Assembly (NCBI RefSeq): GCF_042658365.1
Contig: NZ_JBHSQC010000006.1
Length of the DNA: 64,000 nucleotides
Direction: 5' to 3' (one strand)
DNA from: Carnobacterium_A antarcticum
GTDB lineage: Bacteria; Bacillota; Bacilli; Lactobacillales; Carnobacteriaceae
The position numbers and the translations under genes were made by a program. The notes below the pieces were generated by a model, which did no database searches, was not told the origin of the DNA, and saw only the letters and a list, made by a program, of their open reading frames with translations. Below, one piece after another: positions 17,770 to 26,236 of this stretch (positions within the stretch are counted from its first letter, which is position 1; each line of letters begins with the position of its first letter).

Positions 17770-18735
17770 TTATTCCGGACTGACAATACTTGCCGGATCG
17801 ATTCCTAAAGCTTCAGCGATTTCTTCATTAATAACGAGTTCCAATTTATTCGATGTTTCTACGGGCAGTTCAGCTGGATCTGCTCCATCTTTAATAATTT
17901 TCAATGCCATCTTGGCCGTTTGTCTTCCTAAGTCTTCATAATTGATTCCATAGGTAGCTAAAGCTCCCGTTTCAACCATCTCTGCTGCACCGGCTACAAC
18001 TGGTAATTGATACTCCAGAGTAATTTCTTTGATCGTCGGCATTGTGCTGGCCATTGTATTATCCGTTGGAATATAAACTGCCTCAACTTCTTGAGCTAGT
18101 GTGGTCATAACTTGCTGCACATCATTCGTTGTCGTTACAGTCAATACCTTTACATCTACTCCTTTGGCTTCAATTGATTTTTGGGCCATGTCTGCTTGGA
18201 TTTTCGAATTAGGTTCACTCGAATTGTAAATGATGCCAACTGTATTTGCTTCAGGTGCAATGGATAGTAATAAGGCTACTTGTTCTTCGATAGGAACAAT
18301 ATCGCTTGTCCCTGAAATATTCAGTCCTGGCTCTTCGTTGCTTTCTACTAAACCAGCATCAACTGGATCAGTAACGGCTGTAAACAAGATCGGATCTTCT
18401 GTAGTTACATTGGCTAACGCTTGAGCTGCCGGAGTTGCAATGGCTAAAATAGCATCATTTTCACCAACTAAGCGTTCACTCATGCTTTGCAAGTTGGCTT
18501 GATCTCCTTGTGCATTTTGATAGTCAACCGTTAAATTTTCTCCTTCAACATAACCTTCTTCTTCTAATTCTTTCAAAAACCCTTCACGAGCTGATGATAA
18601 TGAATCATGCTCCATATATTGTAAAATTCCAATAGCCATTTCGTTATCTTGACCGCTCTCGGTCGAATTCCCACATGCTGCTAATACCAAGCCTGTTGCT
18701 AACGTTATTAATCCCATTGCTAACTGTTTCTTCAT
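17770..18735 (-). CDS. ABC transporter substrate-binding lipoprotein (TrpX/DUF534 family)
   Basis: The 321-residue lipoprotein has signal peptide and lipobox LVLAACGN, so Cys is lipidated and the protein is held on the outer face of the membrane. The body (IGILQYMEHDSLSSAREGF, ILAIATPAAQALANVT, ILFTAVTDPVDAGLV, YIPTDNTMASTMPTI, ATYGINYEDLGRQTAKMALKI) is the ABC substrate-binding DUF534/TrpX family, often annotated in Lactobacillales as tryptophan-binding. It is the first gene of the operon, with a TAGGAGGAAAATATA ribosome-binding site. Its 385-base leader contains a terminator, suggesting attenuation control. Confidence 0.9.
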   Translation of the reverse strand: MKKQLAMGLITLATGLVLAACGNSTESGQDNEMAIGILQYMEHDSLSSAREGFLKELEEEGYVEGENLTVDYQNAQGDQANLQSMSERLVGENDAILAIATPAAQALANVTTEDPILFTAVTDPVDAGLVESNEEPGLNISGTSDIVPIEEQVALLLSIAPEANTVGIIYNSSEPNSKIQADMAQKSIEAKGVDVKVLTVTTTNDVQQVMTTLAQEVEAVYIPTDNTMASTMPTIKEITLEYQLPVVAGAAEMVETGALATYGINYEDLGRQTAKMALKIIKDGADPAELPVETSNKLELVINEEIAEALGIDPASIVSPE

Positions 18736-18830
18736 TATATTTTCCTCCTAGATTAACGTTCTTTTTCTTGCTTTGCTTCACGGTACCTCAATTTTCCTTT
18801 TCGGCCTAAAAAAGAAAATATAAAAAATTA

Positions 18831-18870
18831 AAACCCCCACTTAGATTTAGTACAATCTAAGTGGGGGTTT
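18831..18870 (-). terminator. Leader terminator (attenuator) upstream of the ABC importer
   Basis: On the minus strand AACCCCCACTTAGATT pairs perfectly with AATCTAAGTGGGGGTT around a 6-base loop and is followed by TTAATTTTTT. It lies about 250 bases after the promoter and 96 bases before the first gene, so it can only act inside the leader. Confidence 0.85.
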
Positions 18871-18908
18871 GGGATTATTTTTATAAAAAAAATAAGCTCA
18901 TCATACAT

Positions 18909-19120
18909 CACCTAGACTTCACTATCATCTATGTGACGCATTAAGCTCAATACAAAATGCTTTAGCCATCATAGATACAAACATCGCTGTTTCCTGTTTG
19001 CATCCATAATAAATTATGTTTACAAACAGTCTATAAAATAGCTAAAGAAATAATTATTCAATTGGAGGTGGATTTTTGGTTGACAATTCATAATGAATCC
19101 CTCACAATCTGCATTTGATG
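18909..19120 (-). promoter_or_regulatory. Structured leader RNA with candidate antiterminator (unknown class)
   Basis: The leader of the tryptophan-type importer contains several helices: an imperfect stem (CTGTTTG/CAAACAG at 18994-19029, with an inner CATAAT/ATTATG), and ATCTATG pairing with CATAGAT around an AGCATT/AATGC inner hairpin (18924-18977). The segment AGUCUAGGUG (18918 to 18909) can pair over 10 bases, with two G-U pairs, with CACUUAGAUU in the 5' arm of the terminator, giving an alternative antiterminator. No T-box sequence (GGTGGNACCGCG) is present and I do not recognise a known riboswitch. A possible 18-codon frame begins near 18980 but has no tryptophan codon. Confidence 0.6.
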
Positions 19121-19126
19121 TGTTTA

Positions 19127-19155
19127 AGTATAGAAAATAACTTTCACTTTGTCAA
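19127..19155 (-). promoter_or_regulatory. Promoter of the ABC importer operon
   Basis: On the minus strand TTGACA (19150-19155), a 17-base spacer and TATACT (19127-19132) form a near-consensus promoter. It places the start near 19120 and defines a leader of about 385 bases. Confidence 0.8.
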
Positions 19156-19356
19156 TTGTTTTATTAAAAAATATTAATCTGACTGTTACTTAATCTTTAC
19201 TTACACAGCTTTAAGCAAGGTCTTTCATTGCATTTTCTATTTTTAATGGTGCTTTTTTTGCTATTCCTTTTTTTCAAAAGTTAGGTTTTTTTATGACTTT
19301 TTGATATAATCAACAGAGTAACTTTGTTTAAATTATGAATATGAGGTGAACTTAAT

Positions 19357-22300
19357 TTGAAAGAACCAAAAAGGAGTACCACTTCTTTGCTCTTAGAAAA
19401 AGTTAAAACTTTTTTCATTGATGCTAAACAAGCCGCTAAGAAGAAGTGGGTTGCTTTCAAACAAAAACAAGCTGCTAAAAAAGAGACAACTGATAAAAAT
19501 TCGTCTCAACCATCAAATGCAGCAGAACCGTCAGTTGATTCTGCTTATCGCAGCAAGCCAAAAACACACCAAACCGAACCAGAAACACTTGATGATAAAT
19601 TCATCGCATTTTTATTAGCGATCAAAGGATGGGTTGTAATGAAATGGCGAGCTCTGAAGAAAAAATTCGGTAAAAAAACTTCTAAAGGAAAACACCGGCA
19701 AACTAAAGATGAAAAGAATCCAACATCTTCTGAAAATTCTTTATTTTTTGGGTTTAATGTAGGGTACACTGTTTTCAAAAACCTTTTTATCACACTTATT
19801 GTCGTTATCTTGATGGGTGTGGCCTTCGGAGGCGGAGCTGGACTAGGTTACTTTGCTTATCTCGTTTCTAATGATGAGCCCCCTACTTATGAAGAAATGA
19901 AAGCTGATATCGAAAATCTCGAAACCACTTCATCTGCTTATTATGCCGGAGGAGAATTGATCAGCGATTTAAAAACGGACTTAAAAAGAATAAAAATCCC
20001 ATTAGCGGATATGTCTCCTCTAATTCAAAATGCCATTATTGCTACTGAAGATGAATACTTTTATGACCATGAAGGAGTTGTTCCAAAAGCTGTTGTTCGT
20101 GCGTTAGCTCAAGAAGTCAGCGGAGCTACTAATGTTTCTGGAGGTTCAACACTTACTCAGCAACTCGTAAAACAACAAATCCTAACAAATGAAGTTTCAT
20201 TTAAACGAAAAGCAAATGAAATTTTACTTGCTTTCCGACTTGAAAATTACTTTTCAAAAGATGAAATTTTAGAAGCCTATTTAAACGTTTCCCCATTTGG
20301 ACGTAATAATCATGGTGAAAATATTGCTGGGCTTCAAGAAGCAACATCCGGTATCTTCGGTGTTGCTCCAAATGAAGTCAGTTTACCGCAAGCTGCTTTT
20401 ATAGCTGGGCTGCCTCAGAATCCGATCGTCTATAGTCCTTATACCCAATATGGAGAAATTAAAGAGGATTTAACAACGGGTATGGCACGTAAAGACGAGG
20501 TTTTGTTCAGAATGTACCGTGAAGGCTATATCAGCGAAGATGAATACAATGAAGCAAAAAATTACGACTTAGCACAAGATTTTATCCAACAAGATACTTC
20601 AACTCAGCAAAAAAATTCTTATCTTTATGACAAAGTTGAAAAAGAAGCACGGGAAATCATTATGGAAAAACTGTACACTGCTGACAAATTGACGGCTTCT
20701 GACTTAGCCGCAGATAAAAGTTTGTATGATGAATATTACGAAAAAGCCGATCAAGAAATACGAATGAAAGGTTTTAAAATTAACACGACGATCGATAAGC
20801 CTGTTTATGAGGCTATGCAAAATGTCGTAACAAATAATGCTGGCAATTTAGGTTACCAAAAAGAAGTTGAATGGACAAACCCAGATACAGGAGAAGTTGT
20901 GACCATTATCGAACCGGTCCAAAACGGCAGTGTTCTAATGAATAACGCTACTGGTGCTATCCTTTCCTTTATTGGAGGAGTAGATTTTGAGGTCTCACAA
21001 GTCAATCACGCCTTTGACACTCAACGTTCTCCTGGTTCGACGATTAAACCTTTATTGGTGTATGCACCTGCACTTGAAAACGGCACGATCACACCAGCAA
21101 CCATTGTACCGCAAACAACATTAGTGGTACCTGATGGAGTTAATGGAACTCATGAGATCACCAATGATGGCGGCAACGTGCCGAATACATGGATCAGTTC
21201 CAGAGAAGGGTTGGCTAAGTCTAGTAACCTTGTAACCAGCAGAATCTATCTAGAGATGCAAAAATCATTTGTACCTGGAGAATACTTGCCTAAGATGGGT
21301 ATCGGAACTGATTCGATTTCTGAAGAAGAATACGCTAACCCGTCATTAGCTATTGGTGGTACTGAACATGGTGCAACTGTTTTAGAACAAACCAACGCTT
21401 TTGCGACATTAGCTAATAATGGTACCCATACTGAAAGTTATATGATCGAATCCATTGAAAATTCAGCTGGAGATGTCATTTATCAACACGAAACTAAATC
21501 AAATCAGGTTTTCTCTCCCCAAACCGCATACCTGACAATTGATATGATGCGTGATGTTTTGGATGCTGGAACAGCGACCGAAGTTAAAGGTCAATTAAAC
21601 TTCAGTGCTGACTTAGCAGGGAAGACCGGAACTTCTGAAGAACAAAAAGACATCTGGTTTATCGCGAGTACTCCCGAAGTTACTTTGAGTTCTTGGATAG
21701 GTTACGATAATTCAATTGAAGGTGTCACAAACTATTTGAACGAATACTCAGGTGTTGGGAGTGCTGGCAGGCGTAACCGGGCTTTCTGGTCACAGTTGGC
21801 TAATGCTATCAATAGTGCTAACCCTTCTATCATGGGCGCAAACAAATCTTTCCAACAACCAGAAGGCATTGTTTCGACTACGGTCAATGACAAAACAGGT
21901 ATGAAAGCCGGCAAAGTAAAATTAGGCAATGGAAAGGAAACTACTGTCTCTGGTGAAACGAAAACTGAGATTTTTAACAGCAAGTACCTTCCTGGAACAA
22001 CCACTTACAATTTTGCAATTGGCGCAAATGCAAAAGAATTACAAGATTATTGGGGAGGCCTAGCGAGCTCAGAGGCAAAAGCAAAGATGGAACAAAAAGG
22101 TAAAGCCGATGCGAAAGCTAAGGCAGAATCCGAAAAAGCGAAAGCTGATGCAGATGCTAAAGCCAAAGCAGAATCTGAAAAAGTGAAAGCCGATGCAGAT
22201 GCCAAAACCAAAGCAGAGTCCGAAAAAGCAAAAGCTGATGCAGATGCTAAAGCTAAAGCAGAATCTGAAAAAGCAAAAGCCGATGCAGATGCCAAAGCAA

Positions 22301-22476
22301 AGGCTGAATCTGAAAAAGCGAAAGCTGATGCAGATGCTAAAGCCAAAGCAGAATCTGAAAAAGCGAAAGCCGATGCAGACGCCAAAGCCAAAGCAGAATC
22401 TGAAAAAGCAAAAGCCGATGCGGATGCCAAAGCAAAAGCTGAGTCTGAAAAAGCGAAAAAAAATTCTACTCCTTGA
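19357..22476 (+). CDS. Class A penicillin-binding protein with repeat tail
   Basis: The 1039-residue bifunctional peptidoglycan synthase starts with TTG (GAGGTG 8 bases before). It has a long basic cytoplasmic N-terminus (about 1-140), a membrane helix (about 142-170), a GT51 glycosyltransferase domain (ATEDEYFYDHEG, GGSTLTQQLVKQ), and a transpeptidase domain with SxxK in RSPGSTIKP (about 555), SxN in AKSSNLV and KTG in AGKTGTSEE (about 754). After about residue 916 comes an unusual tail of eight AESEK-AKADADAKAK units, ending KKNSTP. The family is usually 700-800 residues, so both termini are extended. It polymerises and crosslinks glycan strands at the membrane. Single gene with its own terminator. 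Confidence 0.93.
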   Translation: MKEPKRSTTSLLLEKVKTFFIDAKQAAKKKWVAFKQKQAAKKETTDKNSSQPSNAAEPSVDSAYRSKPKTHQTEPETLDDKFIAFLLAIKGWVVMKWRALKKKFGKKTSKGKHRQTKDEKNPTSSENSLFFGFNVGYTVFKNLFITLIVVILMGVAFGGGAGLGYFAYLVSNDEPPTYEEMKADIENLETTSSAYYAGGELISDLKTDLKRIKIPLADMSPLIQNAIIATEDEYFYDHEGVVPKAVVRALAQEVSGATNVSGGSTLTQQLVKQQILTNEVSFKRKANEILLAFRLENYFSKDEILEAYLNVSPFGRNNHGENIAGLQEATSGIFGVAPNEVSLPQAAFIAGLPQNPIVYSPYTQYGEIKEDLTTGMARKDEVLFRMYREGYISEDEYNEAKNYDLAQDFIQQDTSTQQKNSYLYDKVEKEAREIIMEKLYTADKLTASDLAADKSLYDEYYEKADQEIRMKGFKINTTIDKPVYEAMQNVVTNNAGNLGYQKEVEWTNPDTGEVVTIIEPVQNGSVLMNNATGAILSFIGGVDFEVSQVNHAFDTQRSPGSTIKPLLVYAPALENGTITPATIVPQTTLVVPDGVNGTHEITNDGGNVPNTWISSREGLAKSSNLVTSRIYLEMQKSFVPGEYLPKMGIGTDSISEEEYANPSLAIGGTEHGATVLEQTNAFATLANNGTHTESYMIESIENSAGDVIYQHETKSNQVFSPQTAYLTIDMMRDVLDAGTATEVKGQLNFSADLAGKTGTSEEQKDIWFIASTPEVTLSSWIGYDNSIEGVTNYLNEYSGVGSAGRRNRAFWSQLANAINSANPSIMGANKSFQQPEGIVSTTVNDKTGMKAGKVKLGNGKETTVSGETKTEIFNSKYLPGTTTYNFAIGANAKELQDYWGGLASSEAKAKMEQKGKADAKAKAESEKAKADADAKAKAESEKVKADADAKTKAESEKAKADADAKAKAESEKAKADADAKAKAESEKAKADADAKAKAESEKAKADADAKAKAESEKAKADADAKAKAESEKAKKNSTP
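22105..22455 (+). repeat. 45-bp tandem repeats encoding 15-residue units
   Basis: Eight copies of a 45-base unit encode AESEK followed by [AV]KADADAK[AT]K. Copies differ mostly at synonymous positions (GCT/GCC/GCA, AAA/AAG), with two changed residues (Val and Thr in units 2-3). The segment is charged and Ala-rich and should be helical, at the extracellular end of the PBP. Confidence 0.93.
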
Positions 22477-22489
22477 TACTCTTGGAAAT

Positions 22490-22536
22490 AAAAATCCCGA
22501 CTAAGAAGAATGTATCTTCTTAGCCGGGATTTTTTG
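22490..22536 (+). terminator. Terminator between PBP and ccpA genes
   Basis: AAAATCCCGGCTAAGAAG-type arms (22491-22509 and 22517-22535) form a long hairpin with T-runs on both sides, so it can serve the PBP gene and the convergent ccpA gene. Confidence 0.85.
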
Positions 22537-22541
22537 ATTTT

Positions 22542-23546
22542 TTATTTAGTTGTTCCTCTGTTCGCAACGTTATGCGGTAAGATAATCGTTTTTTCATCTA
22601 CTTCTTCTTTGTTCATTAATTTTGTTAACAACCGCATTGAAACGGCTCCGATATCGTATAAAGGTTGAGTAATGGTACTCATTTTAGGTCTAACCATTTC
22701 AGTTAATTTTGAATTGTTTGCAGTAACCAATTCAAATTCTTCTGGAACGCGAACGTCGTGATCTAATGCTCCATTTAAAACTCCAACAGCTAGTTCATCG
22801 TCTCCTACAAAGACAGCCGTTGCACTTGCTTCAGCTAATTTGCTGTAAATTTCTTCTCCAGCAGAAAAAGTGTATTCTGTTTCAAAAATCAAGCTTTCAT
22901 CAAATGTAATTCCTGCGTCTGCTAAAGCTTTTTTATAGCCTTTCATTCGGTAAATGCTGTTGATCGGCTCTTCTGTTTGCGAACCAGAAACAAAAGCAAT
23001 GCGTTGATGTCCTTTAGCAACCAACTCAGAAACAACCTGTTCTGTTGCTGCTTCATAATCAATGTTGACACTGCCCACTTGCTCATCTGGATCAACTGTT
23101 CCTGCCAACACTACTGGAATTTTAGAACGCGAAAACTCTGCACGTAATTCATCCGTAATTTTATGCCCCATGTAAATTAATCCATCTACTTGTTTCGCTA
23201 ATAATGTATTCAATACATTCACTTCTTTTTGATCGTTTTGATCCGAGTTTGCTAAAATGATGTTGTATTTATACATTGTTGCGATGTCGTCTATTCCTCT
23301 TGCTAGTGAAGAAAAGTATAAGTTGGTCACATCAGGAATAATCACGCCTACAGTCGTTGTTTTTTTACTTGCTAATCCCCGAGCAATCGCATTAGGCCGG
23401 TAGTCTAAACGGTCAATAACTTCTAAGACTTTTTTTCTGGTTGTTGGTTTGACATTCGGATTGCCGTTTACAACCCGTGAGACTGTTGCCATAGATACAT
23501 TTGCTTCTCTTGCTACATCGTATATTGTAATTGTTTGTTTTTCCAT
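22542..23546 (-). CDS. ccpA: Catabolite control protein A
   Basis: This 334-residue LacI/GalR-family regulator is the master of carbon catabolite control. The HTH TIYDVAREANVSMATVSRVVNGNPNVKPTTRKKV and hinge YRPNAIARGLASKKTTTVGVIIPDVTN are typical of CcpA, and length matches. With HPr-Ser46-P it binds cre sites to repress or activate carbon-use genes. It is divergent from pepQ, a classical arrangement in lactic acid bacteria. An imperfect cre lies in the shared promoter region (23624-23639), suggesting autoregulation or control of pepQ. The start has AAAGGGGATT upstream. Confidence 0.96.
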   Translation of the reverse strand: MEKQTITIYDVAREANVSMATVSRVVNGNPNVKPTTRKKVLEVIDRLDYRPNAIARGLASKKTTTVGVIIPDVTNLYFSSLARGIDDIATMYKYNIILANSDQNDQKEVNVLNTLLAKQVDGLIYMGHKITDELRAEFSRSKIPVVLAGTVDPDEQVGSVNIDYEAATEQVVSELVAKGHQRIAFVSGSQTEEPINSIYRMKGYKKALADAGITFDESLIFETEYTFSAGEEIYSKLAEASATAVFVGDDELAVGVLNGALDHDVRVPEEFELVTANNSKLTEMVRPKMSTITQPLYDIGAVSMRLLTKLMNKEEVDEKTIILPHNVANRGTTK

Positions 23547-23623
23547 ATATTTAATCCCCTTTAATTTTCGGATTTTATTGATACAATTTCATTCTTATAC
23601 AATTTATCAAATTTCCGCAAATA

Positions 23624-23639
23624 ATGCAAGCGTTTTAAT
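23624..23639. promoter_or_regulatory. Candidate cre site between ccpA and pepQ
   Basis: ATGCAAGCGTTTTAAT matches the cre consensus WTGNNARCGNWWWCAW at all but one constrained position (A instead of C near the right end). It lies 78 bases upstream of ccpA and about 137 upstream of pepQ. Confidence 0.5.
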
Positions 23640-23775
23640 TCCGTTTTCATGAAAATTTCATAATCTGTTTCATTAGTCTGAATTCTTAACTTAAAATTTA
23701 TCCTTCATAGCAAGAAGACTAATGGTACAATTAAGATATCTAAACAAAATTTTTTTATAGAAAGTAGGAATAGTT

Positions 23776-24873
23776 ATGAATAAACGGTTGTCAGAATTAC
23801 AACAGTGGTTAAGAGAAACAGGTACAGATTGTCTGTTTATCAATGATCCAGGAAATGTAGTCTATTTCAGTGGCTTTGAAAGCGAACCTCATGAGAGAAT
23901 TTTAGGACTCGTCCTCTTTCCTTTTGCTGATCCATTTTTGTTTACTCCTTCCTTAGAAATGGAAGATGCTAAAAAAGGCAGTTGGCCTTTTGATGTGATC
24001 AGTTATTTGGATAATGAAGATCCTTGGGCGATCATAACCAATGAAATGAATCAACGGGCCGCACAATTGAAGCAATTAGCTATTGAAAAAGATTTCTTAA
24101 CGGTAATGCGTCATGAAAAATTAGCACAATCCTTAGAATTCAGCCAGTTTATTGATGCTACTCCTAAGATTCAAGAAATGAAACTAATTAAAAGCTCAGA
24201 TGAAATCGAACGAATGAAAGAAGCAGGAAAATGGGCTGATACAGCTTTGACCATTGGATTTAACGCAATTAAAGAAGATGTCTCCGAACAAGAAATCGTA
24301 GCAGAAATTGAATACCAATTAAAAAAACAAGGTATCAAAGAAATGAGTTTTGAAACAATGGTTTTGGCAGGAGATAATGCAGCCAGTCCTCATGGCACTT
24401 CAGGTTCTCGCAAAATAAAAAAAGATGAGTTTGTTTTATTTGATCTCGGTGTAGTACATAATGGATACACCAGTGATGTAACACGCACAATAGCCTTTGG
24501 AACTCCTTCTCAAAAAGCGCAAGAAATATATGCTCTTGTCCTTGAAGCTCATCACGCAGCTATTGCCGCAGTAAAACCTGGCGTAACTGCTGGAGAACTT
24601 GATGCGATCGCTCGAAACATTATTTCTGAAGGAGGATACGGCCCTTACTTCACTCATCGCTTAGGTCATGGGTTAGGCAGCAGCGTCCATGAATATCCTT
24701 CCATTATGCAAGGCAGCAACTTGGTGATCCAAGAAGGAATGTGCTTCTCAATTGAACCGGGTATTTATGTTCCAGATATTGCCGGAGTTCGCATTGAGGA
24801 TTGTTTATATGTAACCAAAGACGGCTGCGAAGTTTTTACACACACTCCTACTGCTTATACTTCGATTCTCTAA
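23776..24873 (+). CDS. pepQ: Xaa-Pro dipeptidase PepQ
   Basis: The 365-residue M24 metallopeptidase (prolidase) hydrolyses Xaa-Pro dipeptides in the cytoplasm. The N-terminal creatinase-like domain (CLFINDPGNVVYFSGFESEPHER) is followed by the pita-bread domain with the metal ligands Asp in VLFDLGVVHNGY, Asp in SDVTRTIAFG, His in RLGHGLGSSVHE, Glu in SIEPGIYVP and Glu in GVRIEDCL. Length and start are normal. Divergence from ccpA matches the pepQ-ccpA locus of lactobacilli, where pepQ expression is linked to CcpA. Monocistronic with a terminator. Confidence 0.95.
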   Translation: MNKRLSELQQWLRETGTDCLFINDPGNVVYFSGFESEPHERILGLVLFPFADPFLFTPSLEMEDAKKGSWPFDVISYLDNEDPWAIITNEMNQRAAQLKQLAIEKDFLTVMRHEKLAQSLEFSQFIDATPKIQEMKLIKSSDEIERMKEAGKWADTALTIGFNAIKEDVSEQEIVAEIEYQLKKQGIKEMSFETMVLAGDNAASPHGTSGSRKIKKDEFVLFDLGVVHNGYTSDVTRTIAFGTPSQKAQEIYALVLEAHHAAIAAVKPGVTAGELDAIARNIISEGGYGPYFTHRLGHGLGSSVHEYPSIMQGSNLVIQEGMCFSIEPGIYVPDIAGVRIEDCLYVTKDGCEVFTHTPTAYTSIL

Positions 24874-24884
24874 AACAAGAAACA

Positions 24885-24918
24885 AAATCCCAGGAAGCAG
24901 AGCTCCCTGGGATTTTTA
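24885..24918 (+). terminator. Terminator after pepQ
   Basis: AAAATCCCAGG pairs with CCTGGGATTTT around a short loop and is followed by a T-run. It may also stop the convergent YtxH-family gene. Confidence 0.8.
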
Positions 24919-24930
24919 GTCTACATACCT

Positions 24931-25734
24931 TTAGATTCCAACATTTGTGTTGGTAGATTTACGATCTTTTGGATCAGAATCTTCTTTGCGTTGTTCTGTT
25001 CCAGTATTAACTGATGATAATTTTTCATCTTCAGCTGCTTTCTTTTGATCGTACGTGTAGTCCATTGTGTTTCTTTCAACTTCTTCTTTTAATGAATCAG
25101 AATCTAATTTCAATCCTTTTGTAAACTGTTGGCTATCATTTTTTGCTTCAGCTGATTTTTTCTTAGCATCTTCTGTTGCCTCTTCCGCTGTTCCTTTAGC
25201 GTCTGCTGCTGCGTCTTTTGCAGTATCTTGAGCATCTTCAGCTGCATCTTTGGCTGTTTCTTTGACTTCTGCAGAAGCGTCTTTAACTTTTTCTTTAGTA
25301 TCAGCTGCGATATCAGTTGCTTTATCTTTTGCATCACCCATCGTTGAGCTGAGGTTTTCTTTTGTTTCGGAAGCTGTATCGCTTAAATCTGATTTCACTT
25401 TTTCTGTACTGTCCATTACTTCAGAACGAATATTTTTTAAGTCTTCTCCTACTTCTTTTGAAGTATGGCTTAATTGTTCTTTCATTTGTGATGCTGTATC
25501 TTTTAGGTTGATTTTAATGTCTTCTGTTGCATCTTTAGCTACATCTTTAATTTCTGTTCCTTTTTCTTTGGCAATATCTGTGTAATCTTTAGCGTTGTCT
25601 TTAGCCATTGAAGCTTGATGTGCTAAATCATCACGTAATTCTTTGCCGGACTTAGGAGCAAATAACAATGCTGCGATACTAGCTGTTGCTGCCCCGATAA
25701 GAGTTCCTAATAAAAAACCATTTTTCTTTGCCAT
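24931..25734 (-). CDS. YtxH-domain, LEA-like repeat protein
   Basis: The 267-residue protein has the YtxH N-terminus: GFLLGTLIGAATASIAALLFAPKSGKELRDDL, one membrane helix followed by the P-K-S-G-[KR]-E-L-R motif. The rest is a long, charged, Ala/Lys/Asp/Glu-rich segment of 11-residue-type repeats (KDAAEDAQDTAKDAAADAKG) resembling LEA proteins and apolipoprotein-like helices. YtxH proteins belong to the general stress response in Bacillus; the biochemical role is unknown. It follows the DUF948 gene by 70 bases on the same strand, and the pair mirrors ytxG-ytxH. A GAGGGG ribosome-binding site is present. Confidence 0.85.
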   Translation of the reverse strand: MAKKNGFLLGTLIGAATASIAALLFAPKSGKELRDDLAHQASMAKDNAKDYTDIAKEKGTEIKDVAKDATEDIKINLKDTASQMKEQLSHTSKEVGEDLKNIRSEVMDSTEKVKSDLSDTASETKENLSSTMGDAKDKATDIAADTKEKVKDASAEVKETAKDAAEDAQDTAKDAAADAKGTAEEATEDAKKKSAEAKNDSQQFTKGLKLDSDSLKEEVERNTMDYTYDQKKAAEDEKLSSVNTGTEQRKEDSDPKDRKSTNTNVGI

Positions 25735-25804
25735 AATTAATTTCCCCTCTTCTGTATGATTATATCGTGTCTTTTTTTCTGCTTTTACATGACGTTAATT
25801 AAAT

Positions 25805-26236
25805 TTATGCTTCTTTTTTAGTTTTACGTTTCCGGTTTAGATTTAAAGCTGTTTTACCAACTTTTGTAACCATTCCGGTTTGTACTGTTTTTTTCGTAGT
25901 TCCTGAAACATGTCCTGCTAAGTTCCGTGTTGAGGAATTTAAACTTGATACTGAAACGCCTAAATCTCCAATTGCTTGGAATAGTGGATCGGTTTTACCC
26001 AATTTCCCATTCACATCGTCTAACGTCGCATTGGATTTATTTAAGAGACCTTCAACCTCGATCAAAAGACTATCAGCATCCTTAGTGATTACTTCGATGC
26101 TGGTATTCGCTTCCTTAATCGTTTTTGATACCTCTTCGATTACTTTTGAAACTTTTAATAATACTACAATTAGAAAAACGACTAATGCAGCAAATGCTAT
26201 TGCAGCGATTAACGCTGCTATTTCTCCACCTGTCAT
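25805..26236 (-). CDS. DUF948 (YtxG-like) membrane-anchored protein
   Basis: This 143-residue protein starts MTGGEIAALIAAIAFAALVVFLIVVLLKV, a single N-terminal membrane helix, followed by an amphipathic segment (EEVSKTIKEANTSIEVITKDADSLLIEVEGLLNKSN) and a basic tail KRKTKKEA. This is the DUF948 family, found next to YtxH proteins in Firmicutes and part of general stress regulons in Bacillus/Listeria. Function unknown. GGAGG precedes the ATG. Likely cotranscribed with the YtxH gene. Confidence 0.85.
   Translation of the reverse strand: MTGGEIAALIAAIAFAALVVFLIVVLLKVSKVIEEVSKTIKEANTSIEVITKDADSLLIEVEGLLNKSNATLDDVNGKLGKTDPLFQAIGDLGVSVSSLNSSTRNLAGHVSGTTKKTVQTGMVTKVGKTALNLNRKRKTKKEA

Noticed and set aside
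18820..19120. T-box upstream of the tryptophan-type importer
   Set aside because: The GGTGGNACCGCG core is absent although it is clear in the pheS leader, so this is another kind of leader.
22047..22430. 127-codon minus-strand frame of Ala/Ser repeats
   Set aside because: It is the antisense of the PBP repeat tail, and its openness follows from the 45-bp repeat composition. No ribosome-binding site.
22105..22455. CRISPR-like array
   Set aside because: Repeats are contiguous, in frame and without spacers; they are coding tandem repeats.
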